Shown piece by piece: positions 1 to 8,543 of a stretch of DNA of 64,000 nt. The DNA is from Corallococcus praedator (GTDB lineage Bacteria; Myxococcota; Myxococcia; Myxococcales; Myxococcaceae): assembly GCF_003612125.1 (NCBI RefSeq), contig NZ_RAWI01000001.1:1-64000 (forward strand), read 5' to 3'. Under the pieces are notes generated by a model. The model saw nothing but the letters and a program-made list of their open reading frames with translations, was not told the origin of the DNA and did no database searches. The position numbers and the translations under genes are program-made. Position 1 is the stretch's first letter. Each line of letters begins with the position of its first letter.

Positions 1-165
1 GTGGGGCAGGGCAGGGGTTCAAGCCCCTGGGCTGGCGGGCGGCCCGTTCGCCGCACGGTGGGGCCCGTTCGCCGCATGCGCGTTCCCACCGGCTGAACAC
101 TCTCCCCGCGCGGTGCTCGCGCGGGCACCGTGCTTCCCGCAACCCCCTTGCTCCGAAGGCACTCC

Positions 166-1845
166 ATGCTGCGCAAGACGTTCCTGTTCCTGGGTCTCCT
201 GCTCGCTCCCGCCATCGCCGCCGCGGGCAAAGGCCCCGACCGCCACCGGCAGGTGGATGCCCTCTTCGCTCCATGGAGCGGCAAGACCACGCCTGGCTGC
301 GCCGTGGGGATCTCTCGCGATGGCGTGCTGGATTACGCGCGGGGCTACGGCATGGCGAACCTGGAGCACGACGTTCCCATCACGCCGCGGTCGAGCTTCC
401 TCATTGCCTCCATCTCCAAGCAGTTCACCGCCTTCTCGATCGGGCTGCTGGCGCAGGAGGGCAAGCTGTCGCTGGATGATGACATCCGCAAGCACCTGCC
501 GGAGATGCCCGACCACGGCAAGACGATCACCGTCGCGCACCTGCTCCACCACACCAACGGTCTGCGTGAACAGGGCCAGCTGCTGAACCTGGCCGGCTGG
601 CGGGGCGATGACGTGTACACCGAAGCAGACATCCTCTGGGCGCTGACCCGGCAACGCGGTGTGAACTTCGAACCGGGCGCGGAGGTCGTGTACGGCAATG
701 CCGCGTACACGCTGCTGGGGGTCATCGTGCGGCGCGTGTCCGGCAGGTCGCTGCGAGCGTTCGCTGACGAGCGGATCTTCAAGCCGCTCGGTATGACGGA
801 CACCCGCTTCCGCGACGACCACACCGAGCTCGTGCCCCGGCGCGCATGGGCCTACAGCGCCCGCGAAGGCGGCGGCTGGCGGAGCAGCGTCCCCAATGTC
901 GACCACTACGGAGCGACGGGCCTGTTCACCACGGTCGGTGACCTGCTGAAGTGGGAGCAGAACCTGATCGACGCGCGCGTCGGTGGGCAGGCGCTGAACG
1001 CGATGTTGCAGACCTCCGGCAGCCTGAATGACGGCACCGCCACGGGTTATGGCGGCGGCCTGCGGCTGGGGGATTATCGCGGCCTGCGCACGGTGGGTCA
1101 CGACGGCATGGACGGTGGCTACCGCACGGAGGCCCTCCTCTTTCCGGACCAGCGGCTGGCGATCGTCGCGTTGTGCAACGGCTCCACGCTCGTGCCCGCC
1201 GACCTCACGCGGAAGGTGGCCGAGGTCTATCTGGGCGACCGCATGAAGACCGTGATGCCCCCCGCCGTGAAGCTGCCGGAGGCGGAGCTGTCAGTGCTGG
1301 CCGGCAACTACTGGAGTCCCTTGACGGATGAAGTGGTGCGGCTGGAGGTCAAGGACGGAGCGCTGCGCCAGGTCGGCGTGCCCACGGCCTTCGTGCCCAT
1401 CGGCGATGGCGCGTTCCGCCCGGGCGAGTCGATGCACGTGTGGCGCTTCTCGGCGCCGACGGCCGGGTCCCCGCGCACGTTGAGCATCAAGGATGCCTGG
1501 CCGACGTTTCGGGACTTCACCCCCGTGACCGCGCCCCTGCCCGTGACCTCGGTGTTGGCCACGTTCGCTGGGCTGTACCGCAGCGACGAGGTCGACGCGA
1601 CCTACACGGTGCGCGTCGCGGACGGCAAGCTGGCGATCCGCTGGCCACGCCGGGACGAGGTCGTGCTGGATGCCGTCGGCGGGGACCGCTTCGTCGGCTC
1701 GCTCGGCGCGGTGACCTTCACGCGGGCGGCGTCCGGGGGAATCGACGGGTTGACGATCAGCAGTCGTCGCCTGCGCCGTCTGCGCGCGGAGAGGCTCGGC
1801 GTCGCGGAGGCACCGAAAGCGACCGCGACCGTGGACCCGAGATGA
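166..1845 (+). CDS. Secreted serine hydrolase, beta-lactamase (class C / PBP-like) family
   Basis: A 559-residue protein with a Sec signal peptide (hydrophobic segment about residues 5-20 ending in Ala-rich sequence). The beta-lactamase-fold catalytic motifs are visible: SISK at 82-85 (nucleophile Ser82, Lys85), YGN at 176-178 and HDG at 312-314 in place of KTG. After the hydrolase domain come about 170 residues of beta-rich sequence, as in many EstB/D-aminopeptidase-like members. The family covers D,D-peptidases, esterases and class C beta-lactamases, and the substrate cannot be told from sequence. The ATG at 166 is preferred over one at 130 because it directly precedes the signal peptide. 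The gene appears monocistronic and convergent with the next gene. Confidence 0.9.
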   Translation: MLRKTFLFLGLLLAPAIAAAGKGPDRHRQVDALFAPWSGKTTPGCAVGISRDGVLDYARGYGMANLEHDVPITPRSSFLIASISKQFTAFSIGLLAQEGKLSLDDDIRKHLPEMPDHGKTITVAHLLHHTNGLREQGQLLNLAGWRGDDVYTEADILWALTRQRGVNFEPGAEVVYGNAAYTLLGVIVRRVSGRSLRAFADERIFKPLGMTDTRFRDDHTELVPRRAWAYSAREGGGWRSSVPNVDHYGATGLFTTVGDLLKWEQNLIDARVGGQALNAMLQTSGSLNDGTATGYGGGLRLGDYRGLRTVGHDGMDGGYRTEALLFPDQRLAIVALCNGSTLVPADLTRKVAEVYLGDRMKTVMPPAVKLPEAELSVLAGNYWSPLTDEVVRLEVKDGALRQVGVPTAFVPIGDGAFRPGESMHVWRFSAPTAGSPRTLSIKDAWPTFRDFTPVTAPLPVTSVLATFAGLYRSDEVDATYTVRVADGKLAIRWPRRDEVVLDAVGGDRFVGSLGAVTFTRAASGGIDGLTISSRRLRRLRAERLGVAEAPKATATVDPR

Positions 1846-1934
1846 CGGGCGCCACCTTCAAAGGCACCCACCGCGAGCGCATCCAGCGTGCCCGGTTCTG
1901 ACCGGGATGCACTGAAGCGCTCGGGCGCGGACGG

Positions 1935-2864
1935 TCAGGCGAGCAGGACCTGGAGCCCGCGAAGCAGGTGCAGCGCGGCGTCGCGCGAGGGCAGCCCGGC
2001 CTGTTCGACAAGCACGGCCTCGGGCTCCTCGCTCGCGACCCTGTGCTCCAGCTCTTGGAACGCGGCGAGACGCGCGTCCCGGACCCGCTGGCGCGCCTCG
2101 GGCGTGAGGCGCTCGGTCGCCCAGGCCTCCACGGCCCAGGACAGCTCGGCATGGCGCAGCTCATCCTCGGCGATCTGGCTCAGCGCCTCCCGCACCTGCT
2201 CATCGCGCGCCGTGCGTGCCTGCCACCCGGCCACCATCGCGCCATAGGTCTCCCCGACACAACCTTCCTGCGCGTTCTCCAACAGCAGGGCCTCCAGCGA
2301 GCGCGACGTGAACGGGGCGACCTCCACCGCGGGCACGGTGGCGCCGTGGCGTCGGGCCAGCGCCGCCGCGGCCCGCGTGTGGCGGACCTCCTCTCCGGCC
2401 GAGCGCCGGGCCGCGCGGATCAGCTCCCGGGGCGCTCCGTGGGCCTTCAGCTCCTCCGCGAGTCGGAGAAAGGCAGGCACGGAGGCCGCCTCCAACCAGG
2501 CCATCCGCGCGAAGTGGGTGCCCAGCGCGCACCGCGCTTCCGCACGCGTCGCCTGGAGTCCCTCGGGCCGACGTCCGTCGGAAGCGCATCCCGCGGCCAC
2601 GGTGAAGTAGCACGCGGTGTGGGGCGGGTAGGGCTCACCGCCGTCCGGAGGCGCCGTGGGCGCGGGGGAGGCCACGCAGCGATGGGCGTCCAGCCTCTGG
2701 CACACCAACATGCAGTCCGCGCTCGTGGGGGCGCCCCCATCCGGCAGCTTTTCGCGGCTGTCATAGCGCTCCTCACGCGCGTCAAACGGGATGCATCTCC
2801 CTTCCTCTTCGCCTTCGCAGGCAATGACCGACAGGACGGGCGCCGCGAACAGCAGGCGGGCCAC
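1935..2864 (-). CDS. Ferritin-like-domain lipoprotein
   Basis: Residues 1-16 form a short lipoprotein signal ending VIAC, followed by an acidic Cys-containing stretch (about 17-100). The C-terminal 180 residues form a ferritin-like helical bundle with regularly placed metal-ligand motifs: EEVRHT and EDELRHAEL supply two ExxxH pairs, and further Glu residues lie on neighbouring helices. The likely role is a di-iron or metal-binding domain at the cell surface; the substrate is unknown. The GTG at 2864 has no Shine-Dalgarno. An in-frame CTG at 2918 has a GGAG at 2926-2929 seven bases upstream and would add a basic n-region, so translation may begin there. The gene is convergent with the upstream serine hydrolase. 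Confidence 0.75.
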   Translation of the reverse strand: MARLLFAAPVLSVIACEGEEEGRCIPFDAREERYDSREKLPDGGAPTSADCMLVCQRLDAHRCVASPAPTAPPDGGEPYPPHTACYFTVAAGCASDGRRPEGLQATRAEARCALGTHFARMAWLEAASVPAFLRLAEELKAHGAPRELIRAARRSAGEEVRHTRAAAALARRHGATVPAVEVAPFTSRSLEALLLENAQEGCVGETYGAMVAGWQARTARDEQVREALSQIAEDELRHAELSWAVEAWATERLTPEARQRVRDARLAAFQELEHRVASEEPEAVLVEQAGLPSRDAALHLLRGLQVLLA

Positions 2865-3231
2865 GGTCTGTCGAAGCAGCGGATGGGGGGCGAACGCGTT
2901 GCGCTTGTCGCTGGCCAGGGGATGTCTCCAGGTCGCAGGGGTGTGGGGACGGCGGCCGACCAGTATGACAGAGCGTTACAGCGGGTGGCGGAGAGGGTGC
3001 GACCCGGTCGGCCATGTGGGCGTCTTCATCTTCGCTTCGGACCCTGCGTCAAAAACCGGTGATGAACACTTCATCTGTCCAAAGCTCCACGGCACGGCGC
3101 GGGGGGCCGGCCACGGGGGGCACGCAGGAGTCCTGTCCTGGAAGCGCGTCTGTTCCCTGAGGGGCGTTGGGACGGTCCCGGGGCGCCCCTACCCTCCATG
3201 GGCACGTCGAACCGACCAAAGGCTGCCCCCG
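2865..3231. other. Intergenic region between divergent lipoprotein genes
   Basis: About 370 bases separate the two divergently transcribed lipoprotein genes. The part next to the left gene may encode the 18 extra N-terminal residues described there. The rest must carry both promoters, but I see no convincing -35/-10 pair, palindrome or RNA gene. Confidence 0.4.
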
Positions 3232-4482
3232 ATGTCATACCCCCGACGCCCATGCCCCTCTCGTTTCGTCAGGCCCCCGCTCATCTTCCTCTCACTGCTG
3301 CTGTGCGGCGCCTGTGAGCCCGTAGGCAGGATCGAGGACCCCGAAGAGCGGGCCCTTCCCGGGGAGCCGTCTGCTCCGTCCGAGGAAGAGCTGCCTCCCG
3401 CGGTTCCGACCTCGTCTCCGCCTCCCCCCGCGCTCCCTCCGGCCCCCGCCGGGCTTCGCTCCGTCGCGGCCTGGGAGCGGATGTTCGTGGATGAGTGGGG
3501 CCGTGCGCACACCCGGGACTTCCTGCCCTGGAGCAACTCACGCAACAGCTGGAATTTCTACAACCTCGCCTACGGCCTCGACGCGAACACCGCGATGTTC
3601 CGGGCCACCGGGAAGAAGGCGTACCTCGACCGGGCCCTGCTCTACGTGAACAACCTGGTGGCCTCCGCCGCGCGCTCCTCGGCGCTCCCCCATAGCCAGT
3701 ACAAGGACGGGTATTGGGGCTGGGCCTCAACGGTCTCAGCGCCAGCGGGGCAGGAGGTGCCGCTGTATGAGAGCTATTGCTGGCGCTATGTGACGCGGCT
3801 GTTGCGCGTCATCCGTGAGACGCCCGAACTCTACGCCGCCGACGTCTACCGCTCGCAGTACGAGCGCCTGCTGACGTTCTCGGAGAAGAACATCTTCGAG
3901 AAGTGGTTCGTGCGTGGGGCGAACGACAACCTCTATCGCAATCGCACGCACATGGCCGCTCACTGGGCCTTCATCGCCATGGACCTGTCGCGGATGACCA
4001 CGGACCCGGAGCGGAAGGCCCGCTACCTGGAGGTCTTCGACAACATCAACCAGGGCCTGCCGAACTTCCCGTCGTCCCTTCGCGGGCAGATGGAGCCCAA
4101 CCCCGACCACCCGACCGCCTACTTCTGGAATGACAGGTGGGGCCTGAACTCGCAGCCCGGTCAGGATGTGGCCCATGCGAACGGCGTGGTGGCCTTCATC
4201 GTCGAGGCCTACGAGGCGGACATGACGTGGACGGCGAATGACGTCCGCAGGCTCACCGTGACGCTGAACACCGTCATCTGGCCCGCGCCCCAGGCGTATG
4301 CGGAGTACGTGGATGGCACAGGGGAGGGGGATGGCTGGTTCAACGACGGGCTGATGAAGCTGGGCCGTTACGACATCAACCTCCAGCGCCGCCTGGAGGC
4401 GCATACCGTCGGGCGGAACAGCCAGTTCTTCGCCAACGGCGCGCTCAACGTGCGGCTGCTGTCCGAACAGGCCGTGCAGTAG
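3232..4482 (+). CDS. Lipoprotein with (alpha/alpha)-barrel-like domain, possible polysaccharide-active enzyme
   Basis: A 416-residue protein. The N-terminus has a basic n-region, a Leu-rich core and a lipobox LCGAC, then a Glu/Pro/Ser-rich linker to about residue 80. The remainder is helical and rich in Trp, Tyr, His and Asn, with pairs such as YNLAYGLDANTAMF, HMAAHWAF and GDGWFNDG. This pattern is typical of (alpha/alpha) toroids found in six-hairpin glycosidases, epimerases and alginate/heparin lyases. The fold assignment is inference, and no catalytic residue is identified. The start at 3232 is chosen because it begins the signal peptide; longer in-frame reading upstream shows no signal character. 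A strong hairpin follows the stop codon. Confidence 0.7.
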   Translation: MSYPRRPCPSRFVRPPLIFLSLLLCGACEPVGRIEDPEERALPGEPSAPSEEELPPAVPTSSPPPPALPPAPAGLRSVAAWERMFVDEWGRAHTRDFLPWSNSRNSWNFYNLAYGLDANTAMFRATGKKAYLDRALLYVNNLVASAARSSALPHSQYKDGYWGWASTVSAPAGQEVPLYESYCWRYVTRLLRVIRETPELYAADVYRSQYERLLTFSEKNIFEKWFVRGANDNLYRNRTHMAAHWAFIAMDLSRMTTDPERKARYLEVFDNINQGLPNFPSSLRGQMEPNPDHPTAYFWNDRWGLNSQPGQDVAHANGVVAFIVEAYEADMTWTANDVRRLTVTLNTVIWPAPQAYAEYVDGTGEGDGWFNDGLMKLGRYDINLQRRLEAHTVGRNSQFFANGALNVRLLSEQAVQ

Positions 4483-4514
4483 GCCGCGCGGCGTGGTTCG
4501 GGGCACGCAGGACG

Positions 4515-4556
4515 AGGCCCCCCCTCCTTCGCGAATCGCGAAGGAGGGGGGGCCTT
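4515..4556. terminator. Perfect inverted repeat, intrinsic terminator
   Basis: A 19-bp perfect inverted repeat (4515-4533 and 4537-4555) with a 3-base AAT loop, rich in G/C, lies 33 bp after the stop of the preceding gene. It has only a very short T tract, but the stem is by far the strongest in the window. Confidence 0.8.
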
Positions 4557-4660
4557 GGTGAACACCTGGCGGGGCGTGTCCCCACGCAAGGTACTTGCGG
4601 GACGCCGGTGCGGCCTAAGCTCTCCCTGCGCGCATGCCGCCGCGCAGGAGCGAGGGGTCG

Positions 4661-5533
4661 ATGAGGCCGCACCACGTCTGGCCACTGCTGAAGCAGACCC
4701 TCACCGAGTGGATGGACGACAACGTGCCCGCGCAGGCGGCGGCGCTCGCCTACTACACGCTGTTCTCCGTGGCGCCGATGCTCATCATCGCCATCGCCGT
4801 GGCGGGTCTCGCGTTCGGGCAGGAGGCGGCGCATGGGGAGATCCGGAACCAGCTGCAGAGCCTCATCGGCGACGCGGGCGCGAAGGTCGTCGAGGATCTG
4901 GTGGCCAGCGCGAGCAAGCCCAGCTCGGGCATCGTCGCCACCCTGATTGGCGTCCTCGTGAGCGCCTTCGCCGCGACCGGTGTCTTCGTCCAGCTCCAGG
5001 ACTCGCTCAACACCATCTGGAAGGTGAAGAAGAAGCCGATGAACGGGCTGCTCGCCTTCGTGCGCCAACGCCTGCTCTCCTTCGCGATGGTGCTGGGCAT
5101 CGGCTTCCTGTTGCTCGTTTCGCTCGTGGTGAGCGCGGCGCTGGCGGCCGCCGGCACCTTCCTCAAGAACTTGATGCCCGGCTGGGAGGCGGTGATGCAG
5201 CTCGTGAACCTGGCCATCGCCTTCTCCGTGACCACGGTGCTCTTCGCGATGATCTACAAGGTCATGCCCGACACGCACGTCGCCTGGAGGGACGTGTGGC
5301 TCGGCGCGGCGGTGACAAGCTTCCTCTTCAGCCTCGGCAAGCTCGGGATTGGCATGTACCTGGGCAAGAGCAGCGTGTCCTCCTCGTACGGGGCCGCCGG
5401 CTCCTTCGCGGTGCTGCTGCTGTGGGTCTACTACTCCTCGCAGCTGCTCTTTCTTGGCGCGGAGTTCACCCAGGTCTACTCGCGCTGGCACGGCAGCCGG
5501 CGCGCGGAGCGCCCTGCAGCGCAGGTGACGTAG
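4661..5533 (+). CDS. YihY/virulence factor BrkB family inner-membrane protein
   Basis: A 290-residue polytopic protein with about six membrane segments. It opens with the family's typical amphipathic N-terminus and the segment AAALAYYTLFSVAPML. A later stretch, SSYGAAGSFAVLLLWVYYSSQLLFL, is the characteristic last helix region of YihY proteins. The family was once annotated as RNase BN; its members are inner-membrane proteins of uncertain, possibly transport-related, function. The ATG at 4661 is preferred over 4634 because a GGAGCGAGGGG purine tract lies just upstream. The next gene follows after about 50 bp on the same strand and may be co-transcribed. Confidence 0.85.
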   Translation: MRPHHVWPLLKQTLTEWMDDNVPAQAAALAYYTLFSVAPMLIIAIAVAGLAFGQEAAHGEIRNQLQSLIGDAGAKVVEDLVASASKPSSGIVATLIGVLVSAFAATGVFVQLQDSLNTIWKVKKKPMNGLLAFVRQRLLSFAMVLGIGFLLLVSLVVSAALAAAGTFLKNLMPGWEAVMQLVNLAIAFSVTTVLFAMIYKVMPDTHVAWRDVWLGAAVTSFLFSLGKLGIGMYLGKSSVSSSYGAAGSFAVLLLWVYYSSQLLFLGAEFTQVYSRWHGSRRAERPAAQVT

Positions 5534-5584
5534 GATGCGCGGTCCCCGGTCCTCATTCTGGAGGGAGCGGGGACCCTGGTGACC

Positions 5585-6964
5585 ATGAGCGACCTCCTCA
5601 CCCGCGACCTCTCCCGGCTCCCGGACCTGCTCGAACAGGCCCGTGCGAGCGCCATCGAGTTCCTCACCGCCCTGCCCGAGCGCCCCGCGGGCATTCGCCC
5701 TGAACCGCCCGAGCCGCTCGGGCTGCCTGACGCGGGCCTCGGCGCGGAGGACGCGCTCGCGCTCTTCCGCCGCCGCTACGAGGCCGGGCTCTCCGGTTCC
5801 GCGGGGCCGCGCTACCTCGGCTTCGTCACCGGGGGCACCACGCCCGCGGCGCTCGTGGGCGACTGGCTTGTCTCCGCGTACGACCAGAACCTGAGCAACG
5901 GTGGCGACTCGCTGGCCACCAGCGTGGAGCGCGAGGCGCTGGGACTCTTGCGCTCCCTCTTCGGCCTCCCCGAGGCCTTCGAGGGCGCCTTCGTGAGTGG
6001 CGCGACGGCGGCGAACCTCGTCTCGCTGGCCACCGCGCGGCAGTGGGCGATGGAGCGGCTTGGCCACGACGTGAGTGAGGAGGGGCTGTGGGGGCTGCCG
6101 CGTGTCGCGGTGCTGGGCGGCGCGCCGCACGCGAGCGTGCTCAAGGCGCTCTCCATCCTCGGCATGGGACGACGCTCGGTGCAGGAGGTCCCCTGCCTCC
6201 CGGGCCGGCCCGTCATGGATCCGAAGGCGCTCGAGGCGCGGCTTGAGGCGCTCGGCGGCGCTCCGGCCATCGTGCTCGCGAGCGCGGGGGAGGTGAACAC
6301 CGGGGACTTCGATGACCTCGAGGCGGTGGGGGCGCTGTGCCGCCGCCACGGAGCCTGGCTTCACGTGGATGGCGCCTTCGGCATCTTCGCCGCGTGCAGT
6401 CCCGCGCACGCGCACCTGCTGCGGGGGCTCGCCCACGCGGACTCGGTCGCGGCGGACGGTCACAAGTGGCTCAACGTGCCCTACGACTCCGGCATCGTCT
6501 TCACGCGCCACCTCGCGCAGCAGGAGCGTGTCTTCCGCGCGGTGGCCGCCTACCTCGGGATGGGGCCGGACCTGCTGCACCGCACGCCGGAGAACTCGCG
6601 CCGCTTCCGGGCGCTGCCCGCGTGGATGACGCTCATGGCCTACGGCCGTGAAGGGCACCGCGCCCTCGTCGAGCAGAGCTGCGCGCTCGCCCGCGGCCTG
6701 GCGGAGGGACTCGCAACGTCGCCGCACTACGCGCTGCTGGCTCCGGTGTCGCTGAACATCGTCTGCTTCGCGCTGAGAACAGGGGACGCCGCGCGACGCG
6801 ACCGCCTCCTCGCGGCGCTGCAATCCGACGGGCGCGCGCACTTCACCCCCACGCAGTACGCCGGCCGCCCCGGCCTGCGCGCGGCCTTCTCCAACTGGCG
6901 CACGGGGGAGGCGGACCTCCCCATCATCCTCGCGGCGCTGGAGGCCGCAGCCTCCGAAGTCTAG
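5585..6964 (+). CDS. Pyridoxal-phosphate-dependent decarboxylase (group II amino-acid decarboxylase family)
   Basis: A 459-residue type I fold PLP enzyme. The PLP-binding segment reads HVDGAFGIFAA and then ADGHKWLNVPYDSG, with Lys294 as the predicted internal-aldimine lysine. The N-terminal part matches the helical dimerisation region of aromatic-L-amino-acid, tyrosine and DOPA decarboxylases. The substrate cannot be told from sequence; cytosolic amine production or amino-acid catabolism is expected. A GTG two codons upstream (5579) is an alternative start, since the purine-rich GAGGGAGCGGGGA tract at 5561-5573 can serve either. The gene is convergent with the oxidoreductase gene that follows. 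Confidence 0.85.
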   Translation: MSDLLTRDLSRLPDLLEQARASAIEFLTALPERPAGIRPEPPEPLGLPDAGLGAEDALALFRRRYEAGLSGSAGPRYLGFVTGGTTPAALVGDWLVSAYDQNLSNGGDSLATSVEREALGLLRSLFGLPEAFEGAFVSGATAANLVSLATARQWAMERLGHDVSEEGLWGLPRVAVLGGAPHASVLKALSILGMGRRSVQEVPCLPGRPVMDPKALEARLEALGGAPAIVLASAGEVNTGDFDDLEAVGALCRRHGAWLHVDGAFGIFAACSPAHAHLLRGLAHADSVAADGHKWLNVPYDSGIVFTRHLAQQERVFRAVAAYLGMGPDLLHRTPENSRRFRALPAWMTLMAYGREGHRALVEQSCALARGLAEGLATSPHYALLAPVSLNIVCFALRTGDAARRDRLLAALQSDGRAHFTPTQYAGRPGLRAAFSNWRTGEADLPIILAALEAAASEV

Positions 6965-7006
6965 GTCCCTGGACGTGGCCCGCCCAGGGGAAGCCGGGGC
7001 AATAAC

Positions 7007-7753
7007 TCACATGCACAACGCACGATTCAGACGAACGGCCCAGTCCGCATCCGGGTTCGTCGTGCCGTCTCCGAACCGTTCCATGATGGCCGCAACCGCC
7101 AGGTCGCGCCGCTTGGGCAATCGCGCCGCATCGGCTGCCGCCAGCGCGGCCGGCATCTCCTCGCGGGTGAGGTCCGTGCAGTAGCTGGGCGCGCCAGGCT
7201 GCTGCCGCCAGGACTCCGCGAGTGTCCCCGCATCGAATGCGTCGAGCCCGGTGTCCTCGACGAGTGCCATTGCCACTTTGCGATCCGTCTCGCGATCGGC
7301 CGCAACGGGGATGGCGATGCGGTCCGGACTCCCCACGGGCTTTGCCTTCTTCGCGAAGGAGTCGGAGCCGATGGCGTTCCATGCCTTCACGACCGGCCGG
7401 CCCAACTGTTCGGCCACCCACAGGCTCTCGACCTGACCGGCTTCGAGGGTGTCGATCCTGCCGTCGCGCGCCGGATAGTAGTTCGAGGTGTCGATGACGA
7501 CCGTATCGGCCGGCACCTTGGCGATCAGCGGCGCGATCTGGGGGAGACGGTTCAGGGGAATCGAGAGGATCACTGCGTCGACGTCCGCCACGGCGTCCGC
7601 CGCGGAGACCGCGCGCCCGCCGAAGGCCAGCACGTCGGCTCCGATCGTCTCCGGGCCACGGGAGTTGGCCACCTTCACGTCATGTCCGGCCGCGCTCAAC
7701 CTTTGGACCAAGGTCTTCCCGATGTGTCCAACGCCCATGATGCCGATCTTCAT
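7007..7753 (-). CDS. NADP(H)/F420-dependent oxidoreductase-like protein
   Basis: A 248-residue Rossmann-fold protein. The N-terminus has MGVGHIGKTLVQRL, the GxGxxG dinucleotide-binding motif, followed by VANSRGPET, which fits 2'-phosphate recognition. Downstream are the motifs DAVILSIPL and VVIDTSNYY of the NADP-oxidoreductase coenzyme-F420-dependent family; VKAWNAIGSD is also typical of the family. Whether it uses F420 or another acceptor is unknown. The ATG at 7753 has a GGAG about eight bases upstream. The MarR-type regulator gene ends 28 bp upstream on the same strand, so the two form an operon and the reductase is probably the regulated target. Confidence 0.85.
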   Translation of the reverse strand: MKIGIMGVGHIGKTLVQRLSAAGHDVKVANSRGPETIGADVLAFGGRAVSAADAVADVDAVILSIPLNRLPQIAPLIAKVPADTVVIDTSNYYPARDGRIDTLEAGQVESLWVAEQLGRPVVKAWNAIGSDSFAKKAKPVGSPDRIAIPVAADRETDRKVAMALVEDTGLDAFDAGTLAESWRQQPGAPSYCTDLTREEMPAALAAADAARLPKRRDLAVAAIMERFGDGTTNPDADWAVRLNRALCM

Positions 7754-7781
7754 TGGAGGTCTCCTGGTTGCACTGAAGGGG

Positions 7782-8213
7782 TTATTCGATCGCCGGGTGC
7801 GCCAGCGCTTCCAGCGTGCGACGAAGCTTGTCGAGGTCCTGGTCGGTGAGCTGGCAGGCCGACTTGATCTTGTCGGTGATGCCTCGGACCTCGGCTTCGA
7901 GGGAGCGGCTGCGGGGGGACAGGTCGACCAGCACGCGGCGTTCGTCGGCGGGATCGCGTTTTCGCGTGACCATGCCAGCAAGAGCTAGGCGTTTGACCAG
8001 GGGCGTAATTGTCCCCGTGTCCATGTCGAGGCGGGCACCGAGTGCGCCGACGGAAAGTGGCGCGCCATTCAACAGCTCCAGGATCACGAGATACTGCGGG
8101 AAGGTCAGGCCCAGCGGCTCAAGGAATGGCTTGTGCATTCGCGCCATCCGGTTCGCCGCGCCATAAAGCGCGAAGGAAAGCTGTGTGCCGACGCTTTGTC
8201 GTTTCGAAGCCAT
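7782..8213 (-). CDS. MarR-family transcriptional regulator, OhrR-like but without the sensing residues
   Basis: A 143-residue winged-helix protein. It closely follows the OhrR consensus (QLSFALY, then LTFPQYLVILEL, TGTITPLVKRL, GMVTRKRDPADERRV). Classical OhrR proteins sense peroxide through an N-terminal Cys held by two Tyr residues (Cys15, Tyr29 and Tyr40 in Bacillus subtilis). Here the aligned residues are Ser13, His27 and Phe38, so the peroxide switch is absent. A Cys is present near residue 115 but not at the sensing site. The ATG at 8213 is chosen because the 19 upstream in-frame residues overlap the operator. The protein is the probable repressor of itself and of the downstream oxidoreductase. 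Confidence 0.85.
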   Translation of the reverse strand: MASKRQSVGTQLSFALYGAANRMARMHKPFLEPLGLTFPQYLVILELLNGAPLSVGALGARLDMDTGTITPLVKRLALAGMVTRKRDPADERRVLVDLSPRSRSLEAEVRGITDKIKSACQLTDQDLDKLRRTLEALAHPAIE

Positions 8214-8230
8214 ACTCTCCAGTTCGCAAG

Positions 8231-8248
8231 TATCTAGTGCTCTAGATA
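8231..8248. promoter_or_regulatory. Palindromic MarR-type operator
   Basis: TATCTAG-TGCT-CTAGATA is a perfect 7-bp inverted repeat with a 4-bp spacer, starting 18 bp upstream of the regulator's ATG. Size, AT-richness in a GC-rich background and position all match autoregulatory MarR/OhrR operators. It probably overlaps the promoter of the regulator/oxidoreductase operon. Confidence 0.75.
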
Positions 8249-8543
8249 ATGGGCTGTGCTGACTTGTCAAGGCTCAGCATCCAACTTGATGCCACGCAGG
8301 TGTCCATGCGCCTCGACGGCCTCGACGTGATGTACGTCCGGCGGTCGAGCAAGAGGGGGCCTGACGCGCGGCAAGCGGCAATGCGGACAAGCGGCGGCCT
8401 GGTTTTCAAGGAGGATGGATGTGCCTCGGCACCTGCCCGGATATTGCGCGGGAACGACCTGACTCAAGGGCTGCGGACAGATGCGCCCCTGGGGTATGTC
8501 GGGGGCCACTGGACGGGACGTGCCCAGGCTGGGGGGAGTGCGA
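8249..8543. other. Intergenic region between operator and repeat-rich lipoprotein gene
   Basis: About 300 bases lie between the MarR operator and the next gene on the plus strand. Plus-strand reading frames here lack a Shine-Dalgarno and any recognisable domain, so I do not call a gene. A GGGGGAG just before 8544 is the ribosome-binding site of the following lipoprotein. Confidence 0.4.

Noticed and set aside
41..76. 15-bp direct repeat GGCCCGTTCGCCGCA (41-55 and 62-76) near the left edge
   Set aside because: Two short copies in GC-rich noncoding sequence, with no gene, symmetry or array to give it meaning.
1893..1908. Short CCCGG/CCGGG hairpin after the first serine hydrolase gene
   Set aside because: A 5-bp stem in a GC-rich background is below what I would call a terminator.
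4445..6841. A 798-codon open frame on the minus strand opposite the YihY and decarboxylase genes
   Set aside because: Composition is typical of an antisense shadow and all motifs lie on the plus strand.
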